Shown here one piece after another: positions 41,513 through 50,312 of a stretch of DNA of 64,000 nucleotides (its first letter is position 1; every line of letters starts with the position of its first letter). Location of the stretch: contig NZ_CP116942.1 of assembly GCF_028532485.1 (NCBI RefSeq), positions 2,852,001 through 2,916,000 on the forward strand, given 5' to 3'. The DNA is from Iamia majanohamensis (GTDB taxonomy: Bacteria > Actinomycetota > Acidimicrobiia > Acidimicrobiales > Iamiaceae). The notes beneath the pieces were generated by a model. That model ran no database searches, was not told the DNA's origin, and saw only the letters and a list, made by a program, of their open reading frames with translations. The position numbers and the translations under genes were made by a program.

Positions 41513-42736
41513 ATGGCCGAGCTGCCGAAGATCATCAGCGTCGACGACCACGTGGTCGAGCCGGCCCACGTCTGGCAGACCTGGCTGCCCGAGCGCTTCC
41601 GCGCCGAGGGCCCCCGCATCGAGCGACGCGGGGTGGGCGGCATGAAGCACATCGGCGGTGGCACCTACGAGCAGGAGTTCACCGACGACGGCCGCCCCGC
41701 CGACTGCTGGGTGTTCGGCGACCTCGTCTACATCCACAAGCGCCACGTCGCCGCCGTCGGCTACAGCCGCGACGACATGACCATGACGCCGATGACCTAC
41801 GACGAGATGCGCCCCGGCTGCTACGACCCGAAGGCACGGGTCGAGGACCAGGAGGTCAACCACGTCGAGGCCTCCCTGTGCTTCCCGACCTTCCCCCGCT
41901 TCTGCGGCCAGACCTTCACCGAGCACCCGGACCGCGACATGGGGCTGGCCTGCGTGAAGGCCTACAACGACTGGATGGTCGAGGAGTGGTGCGGCGACTC
42001 CGACGGCGCCCTGATCCCGCTCATCATCGTCCCCCTGTGGGACGCCGAGCTGGCCGCGGCCGAGGTGCGCCGCAACGCCGAGCGGGGCGTGCACGCCGTG
42101 TGCTTCAGCGAGGTCCCGTCCCACCTCGGCCTGCCCTCGATCCACTCCGGCTTCTGGGATCCCTTCTTCGCCGCCTGCGAGGAGACCGAGACCACCATCA
42201 ACATGCACATCGGCTCGTCGTCGCGCATGCCCGCCACCTCGGGCGACGCCCCCGTCGCCGTCGCTGCGTCGCTCTCGTTCAACAACGCCATGGCGTCGAT
42301 GACCGACTGGCTCTTCAGCGGGAACCTGGTGAGGTTCCCCGACCTCAAGCTGGCCTACTCCGAGGGCCAGATCGGGTGGATCCCCTACATCCTCGAGCGG
42401 GCCGACGACGTGTGGCGCGAGCACCGGGCGTGGGGCGGTGTGGCCGATCTCATCCCCGAGCCGCCGAGCACCTACTACTACTCGAACATCTTCGGCTGCT
42501 TCTTCCGCGACCAGCACGGCGTCGACAGCCTCGACGTGGTCGGCGTCGACAACATCACCTTCGAGACCGACTACCCCCACACGGACTCGACCTGGCCCGA
42601 CACCAAGGAGGTGGCCACCCGCCTCATGGAGGGTGTCGCCGACGAGGCCGTCTACAAGATCATGCGGGGCAACGCGATCCGGATGCTGCACCTGGACCTC
42701 GACCGGGACCGCCAGCCGGCCGTGGCCACGGCCTGA
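41513..42736 (+). CDS. Amidohydrolase family protein (paralogue 2)
   Basis: 407 residues, ATG 41513 behind GAGGAGGA. Same family and layout as the gene at 25060 (PKIISVDDHVVEPAHVWQ, MTPMTYDEMRPGCYDPKARV, NMHIGSSSRMP, ETDYPHTDSTWP). ACMSD-like metal-dependent hydrolase/decarboxylase, substrate unknown. Followed closely by an enoyl-CoA hydratase and an acyl-CoA ligase. Controlled by operator site e. Confidence 0.83.
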   Translation: MAELPKIISVDDHVVEPAHVWQTWLPERFRAEGPRIERRGVGGMKHIGGGTYEQEFTDDGRPADCWVFGDLVYIHKRHVAAVGYSRDDMTMTPMTYDEMRPGCYDPKARVEDQEVNHVEASLCFPTFPRFCGQTFTEHPDRDMGLACVKAYNDWMVEEWCGDSDGALIPLIIVPLWDAELAAAEVRRNAERGVHAVCFSEVPSHLGLPSIHSGFWDPFFAACEETETTINMHIGSSSRMPATSGDAPVAVAASLSFNNAMASMTDWLFSGNLVRFPDLKLAYSEGQIGWIPYILERADDVWREHRAWGGVADLIPEPPSTYYYSNIFGCFFRDQHGVDSLDVVGVDNITFETDYPHTDSTWPDTKEVATRLMEGVADEAVYKIMRGNAIRMLHLDLDRDRQPAVATA

Positions 42737-42765
42737 CCCTCCCCGCCCCGCCTAGGTTCCCCTCC

Positions 42766-43569
42766 GTGGCCGACCTCACCACCCTGACCTGGCGCGTCGC
42801 CGACGGCGTGGGCTTCGTCAACCTCGACCGGCCCGAGCGCCACAACGCGTTCGACCAGACCATGTGCGAGGAGCTCTCGGCGCTGTGGCGGCGACTGCGC
42901 ACCGACGACTCGGTGCGGGCCGTGGTGCTGGGCGCCGAGGGGGGCAAGGCGTTCTGCACCGGCATCGACCGCGACTTCGTCCCCTCCGAGGGCGGGGCCG
43001 AGTACACCTTCTCGCCCTACACCTACGACGACCCCGGCACGCTCCTCGGCCCCAAGAGCAACGAGCTCTGGAAGCCGGTCATCGCCGCGGTCGACGGCCT
43101 CGCCTGCGGGGGTGCCTTCTACCTCCTGGGCGAGGTCGACTTCATCATCGCCACCGAGGCGTCGCGCTTCTTCGACCCCCACGTCACCTACGGCATGCCC
43201 GCCGTCTACGAGCCGCTGCTGATGCTGCACCGGGGCATGCCCTTCGGCGAGGTCCTGCGCATGACCCTGCTGGGCAACCACGAGCGCATGACGGCCCGGC
43301 GGGCCGAGGAGATCGGCCTCGTGTCCGAGGTGGTGACCGACGCCGACGCCCTCGTCGAGGCGGCCACCTGGGCGGCCGGCGCCATCGCCTCGGCCCCCTC
43401 CAGCGCCGTCCAGGCCACGCTGCGGACGCTGTGGGCGGGACGGGAGCTGAGCCGCCAGCAGGCGCTCGACCTGGGCGGCACCTTCCTCCACCTGGGGATG
43501 AGCGAGGAGGCCCTCGCCGAGGGCCAGAAGGTCTTCGAGCGGGGGCGCATCGAGCCCCGCGAACGCTGA
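42766..43569 (+). CDS. Enoyl-CoA hydratase/isomerase family protein
   Basis: 267 residues, GTG 42766, with TAGGTT exactly 7 nt upstream (leaderless layout, so it may have its own promoter). Crotonase fold: FVNLDRPERHNAFD, oxyanion-hole segment GGKAFCTGIDRDFV, AVDGLACGGAFYLLGEVDFIIA and the later AVYEPLLML. Whether it is hydratase, isomerase or C-C hydrolase is not clear; the usual GxGxE glutamate region reads CGGAFYLLGEVD. Follows amidohydrolase 2. Confidence 0.83.
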   Translation: MADLTTLTWRVADGVGFVNLDRPERHNAFDQTMCEELSALWRRLRTDDSVRAVVLGAEGGKAFCTGIDRDFVPSEGGAEYTFSPYTYDDPGTLLGPKSNELWKPVIAAVDGLACGGAFYLLGEVDFIIATEASRFFDPHVTYGMPAVYEPLLMLHRGMPFGEVLRMTLLGNHERMTARRAEEIGLVSEVVTDADALVEAATWAAGAIASAPSSAVQATLRTLWAGRELSRQQALDLGGTFLHLGMSEEALAEGQKVFERGRIEPRER

Positions 43570-43584
43570 CCACCGGGCGGCCGC

Positions 43585-45057
43585 GTGCTGGCTGAGACGG
43601 TGCGGGAGGCGGGCCGGCGCTTCGGCGACCGCCCGGCCCTGGTCGACCCCGAGGGCCGGCCCACCTCCTACGCCGAGCTCGACCGGCGCTCCGACGCCGT
43701 GGCCGCGGCGCTGGCCGGGCGGGGCGTGGGCCCCGGCGCCGTCGTGGCCCTCACCCTCCCGTCCGGGGTGGGGTGGGTGGTCCTCACCGCCGGGGTGGCC
43801 AAGGCCGGCGCCGCCACCGCCGGGGTCAACCCCCGCCTCGCCCCGGCCGAGCAGCAGGCGTGCGTCGAGCTGGCCCGCCCCGCCCTGGTGGTCGGGACCG
43901 CCGACGAGGTCGGGGCCCTGGAGCGCGCCGGCGCGGGCCGACCGGCCCCGCCGCTCGTCGACGACGCCGAGCGCCTGGCCCACGTGGTGTTCACGTCGGG
44001 CACCACCGGGCACCCGAAGGGGGCCGTCTTCCGCGACCGCCACCTCGAGGCGGTGGCCCGCATCGACACCGGCCTGGCGTGGGGCGACCCGGCCGCGCCC
44101 CCGACCCCGATGCTCGCCGCCACCCAGATGGCCCACGTCGGGTTCACCACCAAGCTGGCCTGGTACCTGCGCACGGGGACCACCACCCACCTCCTGGCCC
44201 GGTGGCGGGCGGCCGACGTGCTGGCGCTGGCCGAGCGGGTCGGCCTCGGGATGCTCGGCGGCGTGGCCCCCCAGATCGCCCTGCTGCTGCGCGACCCGAC
44301 CTTCGACCAGCGCGACCTCTCGTCGGTGCGGGCCCTGGTGGTCGGCGGCGGGCCGTCGGCCCCCGCCCTGGTGGAGGAGGCCCGGCGCCGGTTCGGTGCC
44401 GGCTACTCGATCCGGTACTCCTCGACCGAGTCCGGGGGCGTGGGCACGGGCACGGCCTTCGACGCCCCCGAGGCCGAGGCCCTGTTCACGGTGGGCCGGC
44501 CCCGCGGCGGGGTCGAGGTGGCCATCCACGACGAGGACGGTCGCCCGGTCGCCGACGGCGAGGCCGGCGAGGTGTGGCTGCGCTCCGATGCCGCGACCGA
44601 CGGCTACCTCCACGACCCCGGGGCCACCGCCGCCCTGGTCGCCCCCGGCGGGTGGCTGCGCACCGGCGACCTCGGGCGCATCGAGCCGTCCGACCACCCC
44701 GCCGCCGGGTGCCTGGTGCTCACCGGGCGGCGCTCGGAGATGTTCATCCGGGGCGGCTACAACGTCCACCCCCAGGAGGTGGAGGCCGTCCTCGGCCGCC
44801 ACCCGGCGGTGGCCCAGGTCGCCCTGGTGGCCCGACCCGACCCGGTGATGGGCGAGGTCGGGGTGGCCGTGGTGGTGCCGGTGGACCCGGATCGTCCGCC
44901 CACCCTGGAGGACCTCCGGGCCTTCGGCGCCGAGGCCCTGGCCCGCCACAAGCTGCCCGAGGCCGTCGTGGTGCGGGCCGACCTCCCCCTCACCCCCATG
45001 CAGAAGCTCGACCGGGCCGCGCTGCGCAGCGTGGCGGGGGCGCCGGACATCCTCTAG
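43585..45057 (+). CDS. Acyl-CoA ligase (AMP-forming)
   Basis: 490 residues, GTG 43585, 15 bp after the hydratase stop. Motifs: VVFTSGTTGHPKGAVF, YSSTESGGVGTG, GWLRTGDLG, GRRSEMFIRGGYNVHPQEVE and the A10 lysine in LTPMQKLDR. It is short of some FadD proteins at the N-terminus. Likely activates the acid for the adjoining hydratase. Confidence 0.85.
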   Translation: MLAETVREAGRRFGDRPALVDPEGRPTSYAELDRRSDAVAAALAGRGVGPGAVVALTLPSGVGWVVLTAGVAKAGAATAGVNPRLAPAEQQACVELARPALVVGTADEVGALERAGAGRPAPPLVDDAERLAHVVFTSGTTGHPKGAVFRDRHLEAVARIDTGLAWGDPAAPPTPMLAATQMAHVGFTTKLAWYLRTGTTTHLLARWRAADVLALAERVGLGMLGGVAPQIALLLRDPTFDQRDLSSVRALVVGGGPSAPALVEEARRRFGAGYSIRYSSTESGGVGTGTAFDAPEAEALFTVGRPRGGVEVAIHDEDGRPVADGEAGEVWLRSDAATDGYLHDPGATAALVAPGGWLRTGDLGRIEPSDHPAAGCLVLTGRRSEMFIRGGYNVHPQEVEAVLGRHPAVAQVALVARPDPVMGEVGVAVVVPVDPDRPPTLEDLRAFGAEALARHKLPEAVVVRADLPLTPMQKLDRAALRSVAGAPDIL

Positions 45058-45100
45058 AGATCTTTCACATCTTTTTGATGCATCTGGTTGCAGACTGTGC
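45058..45100. other. AT-rich patch between ligase and lipoprotein genes
   Basis: The 35-40 bases after the ligase stop are strikingly AT-rich for this window (for example ATCTTTTTGATGCATC). They may hold the promoter of the lipoprotein gene at 45121 or a T-rich terminator of the ligase gene. No palindrome stands out. Confidence 0.4.
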
Positions 45101-45120
45101 CGGGTGGGCACACCGGGGCC

Positions 45121-45618
45121 ATGCGCCCCCGCCCCGCCCTCCTGCTGCCCGTCGTCGTCGTGCTCGCCCTCCTCGGGTGCGGACACGACGAGGTGCCCGA
45201 CGAGGCGGTGTGCCGCAGCCGTCACCGCGTCCCGGCCGAGGCCCTGGCCGAGGCCGACGTCGCCGCCGTGGAGATGACCTACGCTCGCTGCGAGCCCTGG
45301 TTCGTCGACCTCTGCGACGAGCTGGAGGACTGGGCGGAGCTGACGAGGGTGCCCACCCAGAGCGCCCTGGTCGAGGGGGCGGGGCCCACGTACGCGGCCG
45401 ACGTGCGCGACGCGGTGGGCGCCGAGCGCCTCCGCGAGGGCCACGCCGCGCTGCTGGCGACGGTCGACGACGCCGAGGGCTCCGTGGCCCACGACCTCGA
45501 GACCATCATCCGTGGCCTCCCCGACGGCACCCCCGAGGACGACGACGGCTTCGTCAGCACCCCCCGCCTGGCGGCACGGTGGACCGCCACCATCGCCGCC
45601 TGCGCCCCCACGCCGTAG
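45121..45618 (+). CDS. Small lipoprotein, unknown function
   Basis: 165 residues from the ATG at 45121. Signal peptide MRPRPALLLPVVVVLALL followed by lipobox LLGC. The mature part is mainly helical and has two to four cysteines (VCRSRH, ARCEPWFVDLC, IAACAPTP) that could pair outside the cell. No recognised domain. Confidence 0.65.
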   Translation: MRPRPALLLPVVVVLALLGCGHDEVPDEAVCRSRHRVPAEALAEADVAAVEMTYARCEPWFVDLCDELEDWAELTRVPTQSALVEGAGPTYAADVRDAVGAERLREGHAALLATVDDAEGSVAHDLETIIRGLPDGTPEDDDGFVSTPRLAARWTATIAACAPTP

Positions 45619-45649
45619 CGGGCGCCGAGCGGCGTGCGCCGTCGCCGGC

Positions 45650-46855
45650 TCAGCCCACCGCGGTGCGCAGGGCGGGGGCCAGGTCGCCCCGGGGGACCAC
45701 CGCCACCCGGTCGAGCGCCAGCCAGCCGGCCAGCAGGCGGAGCTCGTCGGCCAGGGCCGCGGCCACCTCGCCCTCGTCGACCCCGGCCTCGGCGTGGGCG
45801 GCCTGGACCCGGAGGGTCGCCGCGGCCCGGTCGGCCTTCAGGTCCACCCGCGCCACCAGCCGGTCGCCCAGCAGGAACGGGAGCACGTAGTAGCCGTGCA
45901 CCCGGTCCTCGGGCCGCACGTAGATCTCGATGCGGTAGCGGAAGCCGAACAGCTCCTCGGTGCGACGCCGCTCCCACACCAGCGAGTCGAAGGGGCTGAG
46001 CAGGGCCCGGGCCCGCACCCACCGGGGCAGCCGGGCGTCGGGGTGGAGGTAGGTGGGCCGGTCCCAGCCCCGCACCGCGACGGGCACCAGGCGGCCCTCC
46101 TCCACCAGCTCGTCGAGCAGCGGACGGGAGGCGGGCAGGTTGAGGCGGTGGTAGTCGGCCAGGCAGCGGTCGGTGGCCACACCACAGGCCCGGGCCGCCC
46201 GCTCCAGCAGCTCCTTGCGGGCATCGTGGGCCGACGGCGCCGGACGGGCCAGGACCTCGGCCGGCAGCACCCGCTCGGGCAGGTCGTAGAGGCGCGTGAA
46301 GGTCGACGGGTCGCGCGTCGCCACCAGGCGCCCGGTCGAGAACAGGAACTCGAGGGCCCGCTTGCCGTCGGAGCGCTCCCACATCCCCGCCTTGCGGGTG
46401 CCGGGGTCGTCGAGAGCGCCCGCCCGCAGCGGCCCCCGCTCCCGCACCTGGGCCTCGACGTCGTCGAGGTACCCGGGGCGCTCGGTGGCGATGGCCCGGG
46501 TGCTGCGCCACATCTGGGCCGCGTCCTCCTCCCGCTTCCAGGCCAGGAGGGGCCAGTGGTCGACCGGGAGGAGCGACGCCTCGTGGCACCAGGCCTCGAA
46601 CACCTCGCCGCCGCGCAGGGCCCGGGTCCAGAGGTCGCGGGGGTGGGGCCCGAGGCGGGAGAAGAGGGGCATCTCCTGGGTGCGGACCAGCACGTTCACG
46701 GAGTCGATCTGCACCACGTCGACCTGGTCGAGCACCCGGTGCAGGTGCCGACGGTCGACGCGCCGGCCGTCGGCCCCGAGGCGGTCGCCCCCGAAGCCCT
46801 GGGCCGCCAGGGCGATGCGCCGGGCCTGGGCCAGGCTGAGGGTCTCGGGGGTCAC
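45650..46855 (-). CDS. YcaQ/AlkX-family winged-helix protein (probable DNA glycosylase)
   Basis: 401 residues, GTG 46855. Formerly DUF1006. The family catalytic QxD motif is present as Q49-I-D51 (VVQIDSVNVL). Further family blocks: MPLFSRLGPHPRDLW, FEAWCHEASLLPV, and the C-terminal LLSPFDSLVWERRRTEELFGFRYRIEIY. E. coli YcaQ unhooks interstrand crosslinks and N7-alkylguanine lesions. Stands alone; the tandem palindromes at 46921 lie upstream. Confidence 0.83.
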   Translation of the reverse strand: MTPETLSLAQARRIALAAQGFGGDRLGADGRRVDRRHLHRVLDQVDVVQIDSVNVLVRTQEMPLFSRLGPHPRDLWTRALRGGEVFEAWCHEASLLPVDHWPLLAWKREEDAAQMWRSTRAIATERPGYLDDVEAQVRERGPLRAGALDDPGTRKAGMWERSDGKRALEFLFSTGRLVATRDPSTFTRLYDLPERVLPAEVLARPAPSAHDARKELLERAARACGVATDRCLADYHRLNLPASRPLLDELVEEGRLVPVAVRGWDRPTYLHPDARLPRWVRARALLSPFDSLVWERRRTEELFGFRYRIEIYVRPEDRVHGYYVLPFLLGDRLVARVDLKADRAAATLRVQAAHAEAGVDEGEVAAALADELRLLAGWLALDRVAVVPRGDLAPALRTAVG

Positions 46856-46920
46856 GGGCGGGCACCGTAGCGAGCACCTGCCGCCGGGAGGCCCACCCCT
46901 GGGTGCGGGGACGGCCCCCC

Positions 46921-47038
46921 TTCTGGTCTGTCCATGCGCCCCGAAGGGCCCGATCCCAGACCAGAAGCGCGCGGGGCCCGCGCCGCAGCCCGTTCTGGTC
47001 TGTCGATGCGCCCGCAAGGGCCTGATCCCAGACCAGAA
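46921..47038. repeat. Two tandem 46-bp palindromic elements (period 72)
   Basis: Copies at 46921-46966 and 46993-47038. Both have the 10-bp outer stem TTCTGGTCTG/CAGACCAGAA. Inside, GCCC-CGAA-GGGC (copy 1) and GCCC-GCAA-GGGC (copy 2) give an apical hairpin; GCAA is a GNRA tetraloop. They separate two minus-strand genes. Confidence 0.8.
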
Positions 47039-47053
47039 GGGCGCGTGGGCGGG

Positions 47054-47830
47054 TCAGGTGGGGCGGCGCCAGGCCAGCACGGACGCGTCGCCGAGCGCGG
47101 CGCGGCGACCCGGGTCCGCGTCCTGGGGGCGCACGCCGGCGGCGAGGTCGGCCTCCAGCCGGGCCATGCCGTCCGCCAGCTCGTCGGGCGTGTGGGTCTC
47201 GGCCCACTCGAACAGGCTGGTCTGGGCCCGGACCTCGGGGTCGAGCAGCAGCTCCGGCCGCCGGCACAGCGCCGCCACCGACCCGTCGACCACGTCCTCG
47301 TAGAGGACCGGGTGCTCGACCGCTCCGGGGAGGGCACCCAGCAGCTCGTCGCGGGTCTGGTGGAGCCCGGCGAAGTGGGCCAAGGTCGCAGGCAGGTACC
47401 CGAGGACCCAGTGGACGTCGACCTGCTCCCGGGTGAAGGCCATCACCGCCACCACCCCGCCCGGGCGCACCACCCGCCGAGCCTCGGCTAGGGCGGCCTG
47501 CCAGTCGGGCACGTGGTGGAGCATGGAGACGAACACGACGGCGTCGACCGACCCGTCGGCGACCGGCAGGGCGCTGGCATCGCCGAGGGCCACGGGCAGC
47601 TGCTTCGACGCCGCCCGACCCAGCATCCCGGCGTTCCGGTCGAGGACCACGGGCCGCCAGCCCTCGTCGGCCAGGGCCCGGGCGTAGTTGCCGGTGCCGC
47701 CGCCGACGTCGACCAGCGAGCCTGGTCGGTCGCCGAGGGCGGCCCGCAGCGGGGCCAGCACCGAGGGGCTGGCGGCGCGGGTCAGGTCGTAGGTCCGGGC
47801 CTGGTTGGAGTACTCGAACGACGTCGCCAT
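47054..47830 (-). CDS. SAM-dependent methyltransferase (class I)
   Basis: 258 residues, ATG 47830. YSNQARTYDLTR opening, SAM motif I LVDVGGGTGNYA (39-50), VLDRNAGML at the acidic beta2 position, VVFVSMLHHVPDW motif, and RPGGVVAVMAF. Methyltransf_11 family, similar in type to small-molecule or quinone-like methyltransferases. Palindromic tandem repeats flank it on both sides. Confidence 0.82.
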   Translation of the reverse strand: MATSFEYSNQARTYDLTRAASPSVLAPLRAALGDRPGSLVDVGGGTGNYARALADEGWRPVVLDRNAGMLGRAASKQLPVALGDASALPVADGSVDAVVFVSMLHHVPDWQAALAEARRVVRPGGVVAVMAFTREQVDVHWVLGYLPATLAHFAGLHQTRDELLGALPGAVEHPVLYEDVVDGSVAALCRRPELLLDPEVRAQTSLFEWAETHTPDELADGMARLEADLAAGVRPQDADPGRRAALGDASVLAWRRPT

Positions 47831-47879
47831 GGGCGAGGACGGTACGCCGTCCTGTGGGCAGGGTGGCCCCCGGCGACCA

Positions 47880-48050
47880 CGAGCACGTGTGCGGCACATG
47901 CGGCGGCATCTCCTCGACGTCCGTGGGGCGCCGCAACCTTGGACGCGCCCCCGCCACATGCGGCGCACCCCGTCCGACGTCGGCGGGCGCGGTGCGACAT
48001 TGGACGCGCCCCCGCCACATGCGGCGCACCCCGTCCAAGGTCCGCGGGTG
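47880..48050. repeat. Tandem repeat, two good copies plus a degenerate third (period 60-61)
   Basis: The 37-base unit beginning TTGGACGCGCCCCCG occurs at 47939-47975 and 48000-48036. An earlier degenerate unit is anchored by CACATGCGGC near 47895; the same CACATG recurs at 47955 and 48016. Each good unit contains CCGC-CACAT-GCGG and can form TTGGACG…CGTCCAA-type outer pairing. It lies in the 246-bp gap between the MOSC and methyltransferase genes. Confidence 0.75.
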
Positions 48051-48076
48051 CGGCGCGGACCTCGGAGGGGCCGGGG

Positions 48077-48625
48077 TCAGAGCTTGCGGACGACGTCGCC
48101 GACGCAGACGGTGCCGGGCTGGACGACCTTGGCGTTGATGCCCCGCAGGCGCAGCTCGGCCCCCTCGCCGTGGGTCACGAAGCGGTGGGCGTCGGCCCCG
48201 AAGCGCTGGCGGAACTTGGCGCAGCCGGTGTGGGGCTGGTCGGTGACCTCGATGACCGCGGTTCCCAGGGCCAGGCGGGTGCCGGCCGGCAGGTTCTCGA
48301 CCGACAGGTCGAGGTCGAGGTGGAGCTGGTCGCCGGCGAGGGCCCGCTGCTCCTCGTCACCGGCGGCGATGAGCGACGACAGCCGGGCGTTGATGAGGTT
48401 GAGCTGCATGTCCGGGTGGGGGCCGCCGTCCTCGGTCCGCCGGCTCGGCCGCCGGTCCCAGCTGTCGCCGACCAGCCCCGTCTGGGTGGACAGCTCGCCC
48501 ACGTCCAGGCACTCCCGGAGGCCGAGGTCGGGGCGGCGCACGATCATCTCCACCGTCCCCTCGTCGGCCGGCGACCGCCGGATCTCGGGCAGCCCGGCGT
48601 CGAGGGCGGTGGCGTCGAGGTGCAC
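48077..48625 (-). CDS. MOSC-domain protein
   Basis: 182 residues, GTG 48625. MOSC domains bind molybdopterin or transfer sulfur; the conserved cysteine is in PHTGCAKF (about residue 134). Other family blocks: LNLINARLSSLIA, LHLDLDLSVENLPAGTRLALG, LRGINAKVVQPG. Probably handles reactive sulfur or the molybdenum cofactor. Role in this organism not clear. Confidence 0.82.
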   Translation of the reverse strand: MHLDATALDAGLPEIRRSPADEGTVEMIVRRPDLGLRECLDVGELSTQTGLVGDSWDRRPSRRTEDGGPHPDMQLNLINARLSSLIAAGDEEQRALAGDQLHLDLDLSVENLPAGTRLALGTAVIEVTDQPHTGCAKFRQRFGADAHRFVTHGEGAELRLRGINAKVVQPGTVCVGDVVRKL

Positions 48626-48682
48626 GCGGCCATGGTGACCCGATCGGGTGACCCCCCGCCACCGGGTTCTGCCCGTCGCCGG

Positions 48683-49498
48683 TCAGCCGGGCGAGGCGGT
48701 GGCGAGGCGGCCCCAGTCCTCGACGGAGAGCTCCTCGGGGCGGGCCTCGGGGCGGACGCCGGCGGCGGTGAAGGCGTCGTCGTCCACCAGGGCCGCCAGC
48801 GACCGGCGCAGCATCTTGCGGCGCTGGCCGAACCCGGCCCGGACCAGGGCGAACAGCCGCTCGGGGTCGGCGGCGGTGGCGGGTGCGTCCCGGCGGGTGA
48901 TCTCCACCAGGGCGGACTCGACCCTGGGCCGGGGCAGGAACACCTCGGCGCTGACCCGGCCCACCAGGCGGGCGGTGGCCCAGTAGCGCACCTTCACCGA
49001 GGGGATGCCGTAGGCGGCGTCGCCCACCTCGGCCGCCAGCCGCTCCCCCGCCTCCCGCTGCACCATCACCAGCATCCGCCCGATGGCGGGGACGTCGTCG
49101 AGCAGGTCGAGCACCAGCGGGGTGGCGACGTTGTAGGGGAGGTTGGCCACGAGGGTCCACGACGGGTGCCCGGCCAGGACCTCGGCCCAGTCGAGCTCGA
49201 GGGCGTCGCCCTCGACCACCCGCACGCCGGCGTCGGCCACCACCTCCCGCAGCACGGGGAGGACGTGGCGGTCGACCTCGACCGCGGTGACCTCGGCCCC
49301 GGTGTCGGCCAGGGCGAGGGTGAGCGACCCGAGGCCCGCCCCGATCTCGACCACCGGGTCGCCGGGGCCGACGGCGGCCAGGCGGGCGATCCGCCGGACC
49401 GTGTTGGGGTCGACGACGAAGTTCTGGCCCAGGGCTCGGCTGGGCGCGAGGTCGTGGGCCTCCAGCAGCGCCACCGCCTGGGTCCGGGTGAGGGTCAC
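48683..49498 (-). CDS. rsmA: 16S rRNA dimethyladenosine transferase
   Basis: 271 residues, GTG 49498 overlapping the TatD stop (GTGA). KsgA family: LGQNFVVDPNTVRRI, SAM motif VVEIGAGLGSLT, acidic VEVDRH, catalytic NLPYNVATPL and FLPRPRVESALV. Dimethylates two adenines near the 3' end of 16S rRNA. The order metG-tatD-rsmA is conserved in many bacteria. Confidence 0.95.
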   Translation of the reverse strand: MTLTRTQAVALLEAHDLAPSRALGQNFVVDPNTVRRIARLAAVGPGDPVVEIGAGLGSLTLALADTGAEVTAVEVDRHVLPVLREVVADAGVRVVEGDALELDWAEVLAGHPSWTLVANLPYNVATPLVLDLLDDVPAIGRMLVMVQREAGERLAAEVGDAAYGIPSVKVRYWATARLVGRVSAEVFLPRPRVESALVEITRRDAPATAADPERLFALVRAGFGQRRKMLRRSLAALVDDDAFTAAGVRPEARPEELSVEDWGRLATASPG

Positions 49499-50310
49499 AT
49501 CGCGTCGAGGGCGTAGAAGGCCGACGCCGTGCCCCAGGTGGCGGCGGCCACCTCGTCGACGCCGACGCCCTTCACCTCGGCCACGGCCCGGCCCACCAGC
49601 GGCACGTAGCCGGGGAGGTTCGGCTTCCCCCGGAAGGGCACGGGGGCGAGGAACGGGCTGTCGGTCTCGACCATGAGGCGGTCGAGCGGGGCCAGCTCGA
49701 CCGCCCGGCGGATGTCGTCCGCGCTCTTGAAGGTGACGATGCCGGAGATCGAGAGGTGGGCGCCCAGGTCGAGGCAGCGGCGCGCCTCGGGGGCGTCGCC
49801 GGTGAAGCAGTGGAACACGGTGCGCCGGGGCGCGCCCTCGGCCTCGAGGATGGCGAAGGTGTCCGCCCACGCCTCCCGGGTGTGGATGACGAGGGGCAGG
49901 TCGTGGGCGTGGGCCAACGCGACCTGGGCCGCGAACACCTCGCGCTGGCGGTCGCGGGGCGAGTGGTCGTAGTGGAAGTCGAGGCCGCACTCCCCCACCG
50001 CCACCACCTCGGGTCGGGCCAGGACCTCCTCCAGGCCGTCGACGCCCTGGCTGGCCTCGTGGGGGTGGACCCCGGCGGTGGCCCACACCCGGCCGGAGTG
50101 GGCGGCGGCCACCTCGGCGGCCGCCACCGAGTCGGCCACGTCGCAGCCGACGGTGACCATGCGCTCCACGCCGATGGCGGCGGCCGCGGCGACCACCTCG
50201 GCCACCGCCTCCGCCGCAGCCCCGTCGTGGTCGACGTGGGTGGGCCGACCGTGGTGCAGGTGGCAGTGGTCGTCGGTCCAGCGCAGCGTGGCCGTCCTCT
50301 CCCCGCCCAC
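49495..50310 (-). CDS. tatD: TatD-family DNase/metal hydrolase
   Basis: 271 residues, GTG 50310, two bases after the metG stop. Metal ligands in DDHCHLHH, the GECGLDFHYDHS motif (E107), VIHTRE, HCFTGD and ETDSPFLAP. TIM-barrel nuclease/deacylase of the TatD group. Middle gene of the metG-tatD-rsmA operon. Confidence 0.93.
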   Translation of the reverse strand: MGGERTATLRWTDDHCHLHHGRPTHVDHDGAAAEAVAEVVAAAAAIGVERMVTVGCDVADSVAAAEVAAAHSGRVWATAGVHPHEASQGVDGLEEVLARPEVVAVGECGLDFHYDHSPRDRQREVFAAQVALAHAHDLPLVIHTREAWADTFAILEAEGAPRRTVFHCFTGDAPEARRCLDLGAHLSISGIVTFKSADDIRRAVELAPLDRLMVETDSPFLAPVPFRGKPNLPGYVPLVGRAVAEVKGVGVDEVAAATWGTASAFYALDAM

Positions 50311-50312
50311 GG

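Noticed and set aside
42652-45492. 946-residue minus-strand frame opposite the hydratase and ligase
   Set aside because: His/Gly/Glu-rich antisense shadow of the plus-strand genes, which carry clear family motifs.
45279-48038. 919-residue minus-strand frame
   Set aside because: Shadow of the YcaQ-like and methyltransferase genes; composition is Arg/Pro/Gly filler.
46921-48050. CRISPR array
   Set aside because: Only two or three copies, palindromic, with no unique spacers of even length and no cas genes nearby.
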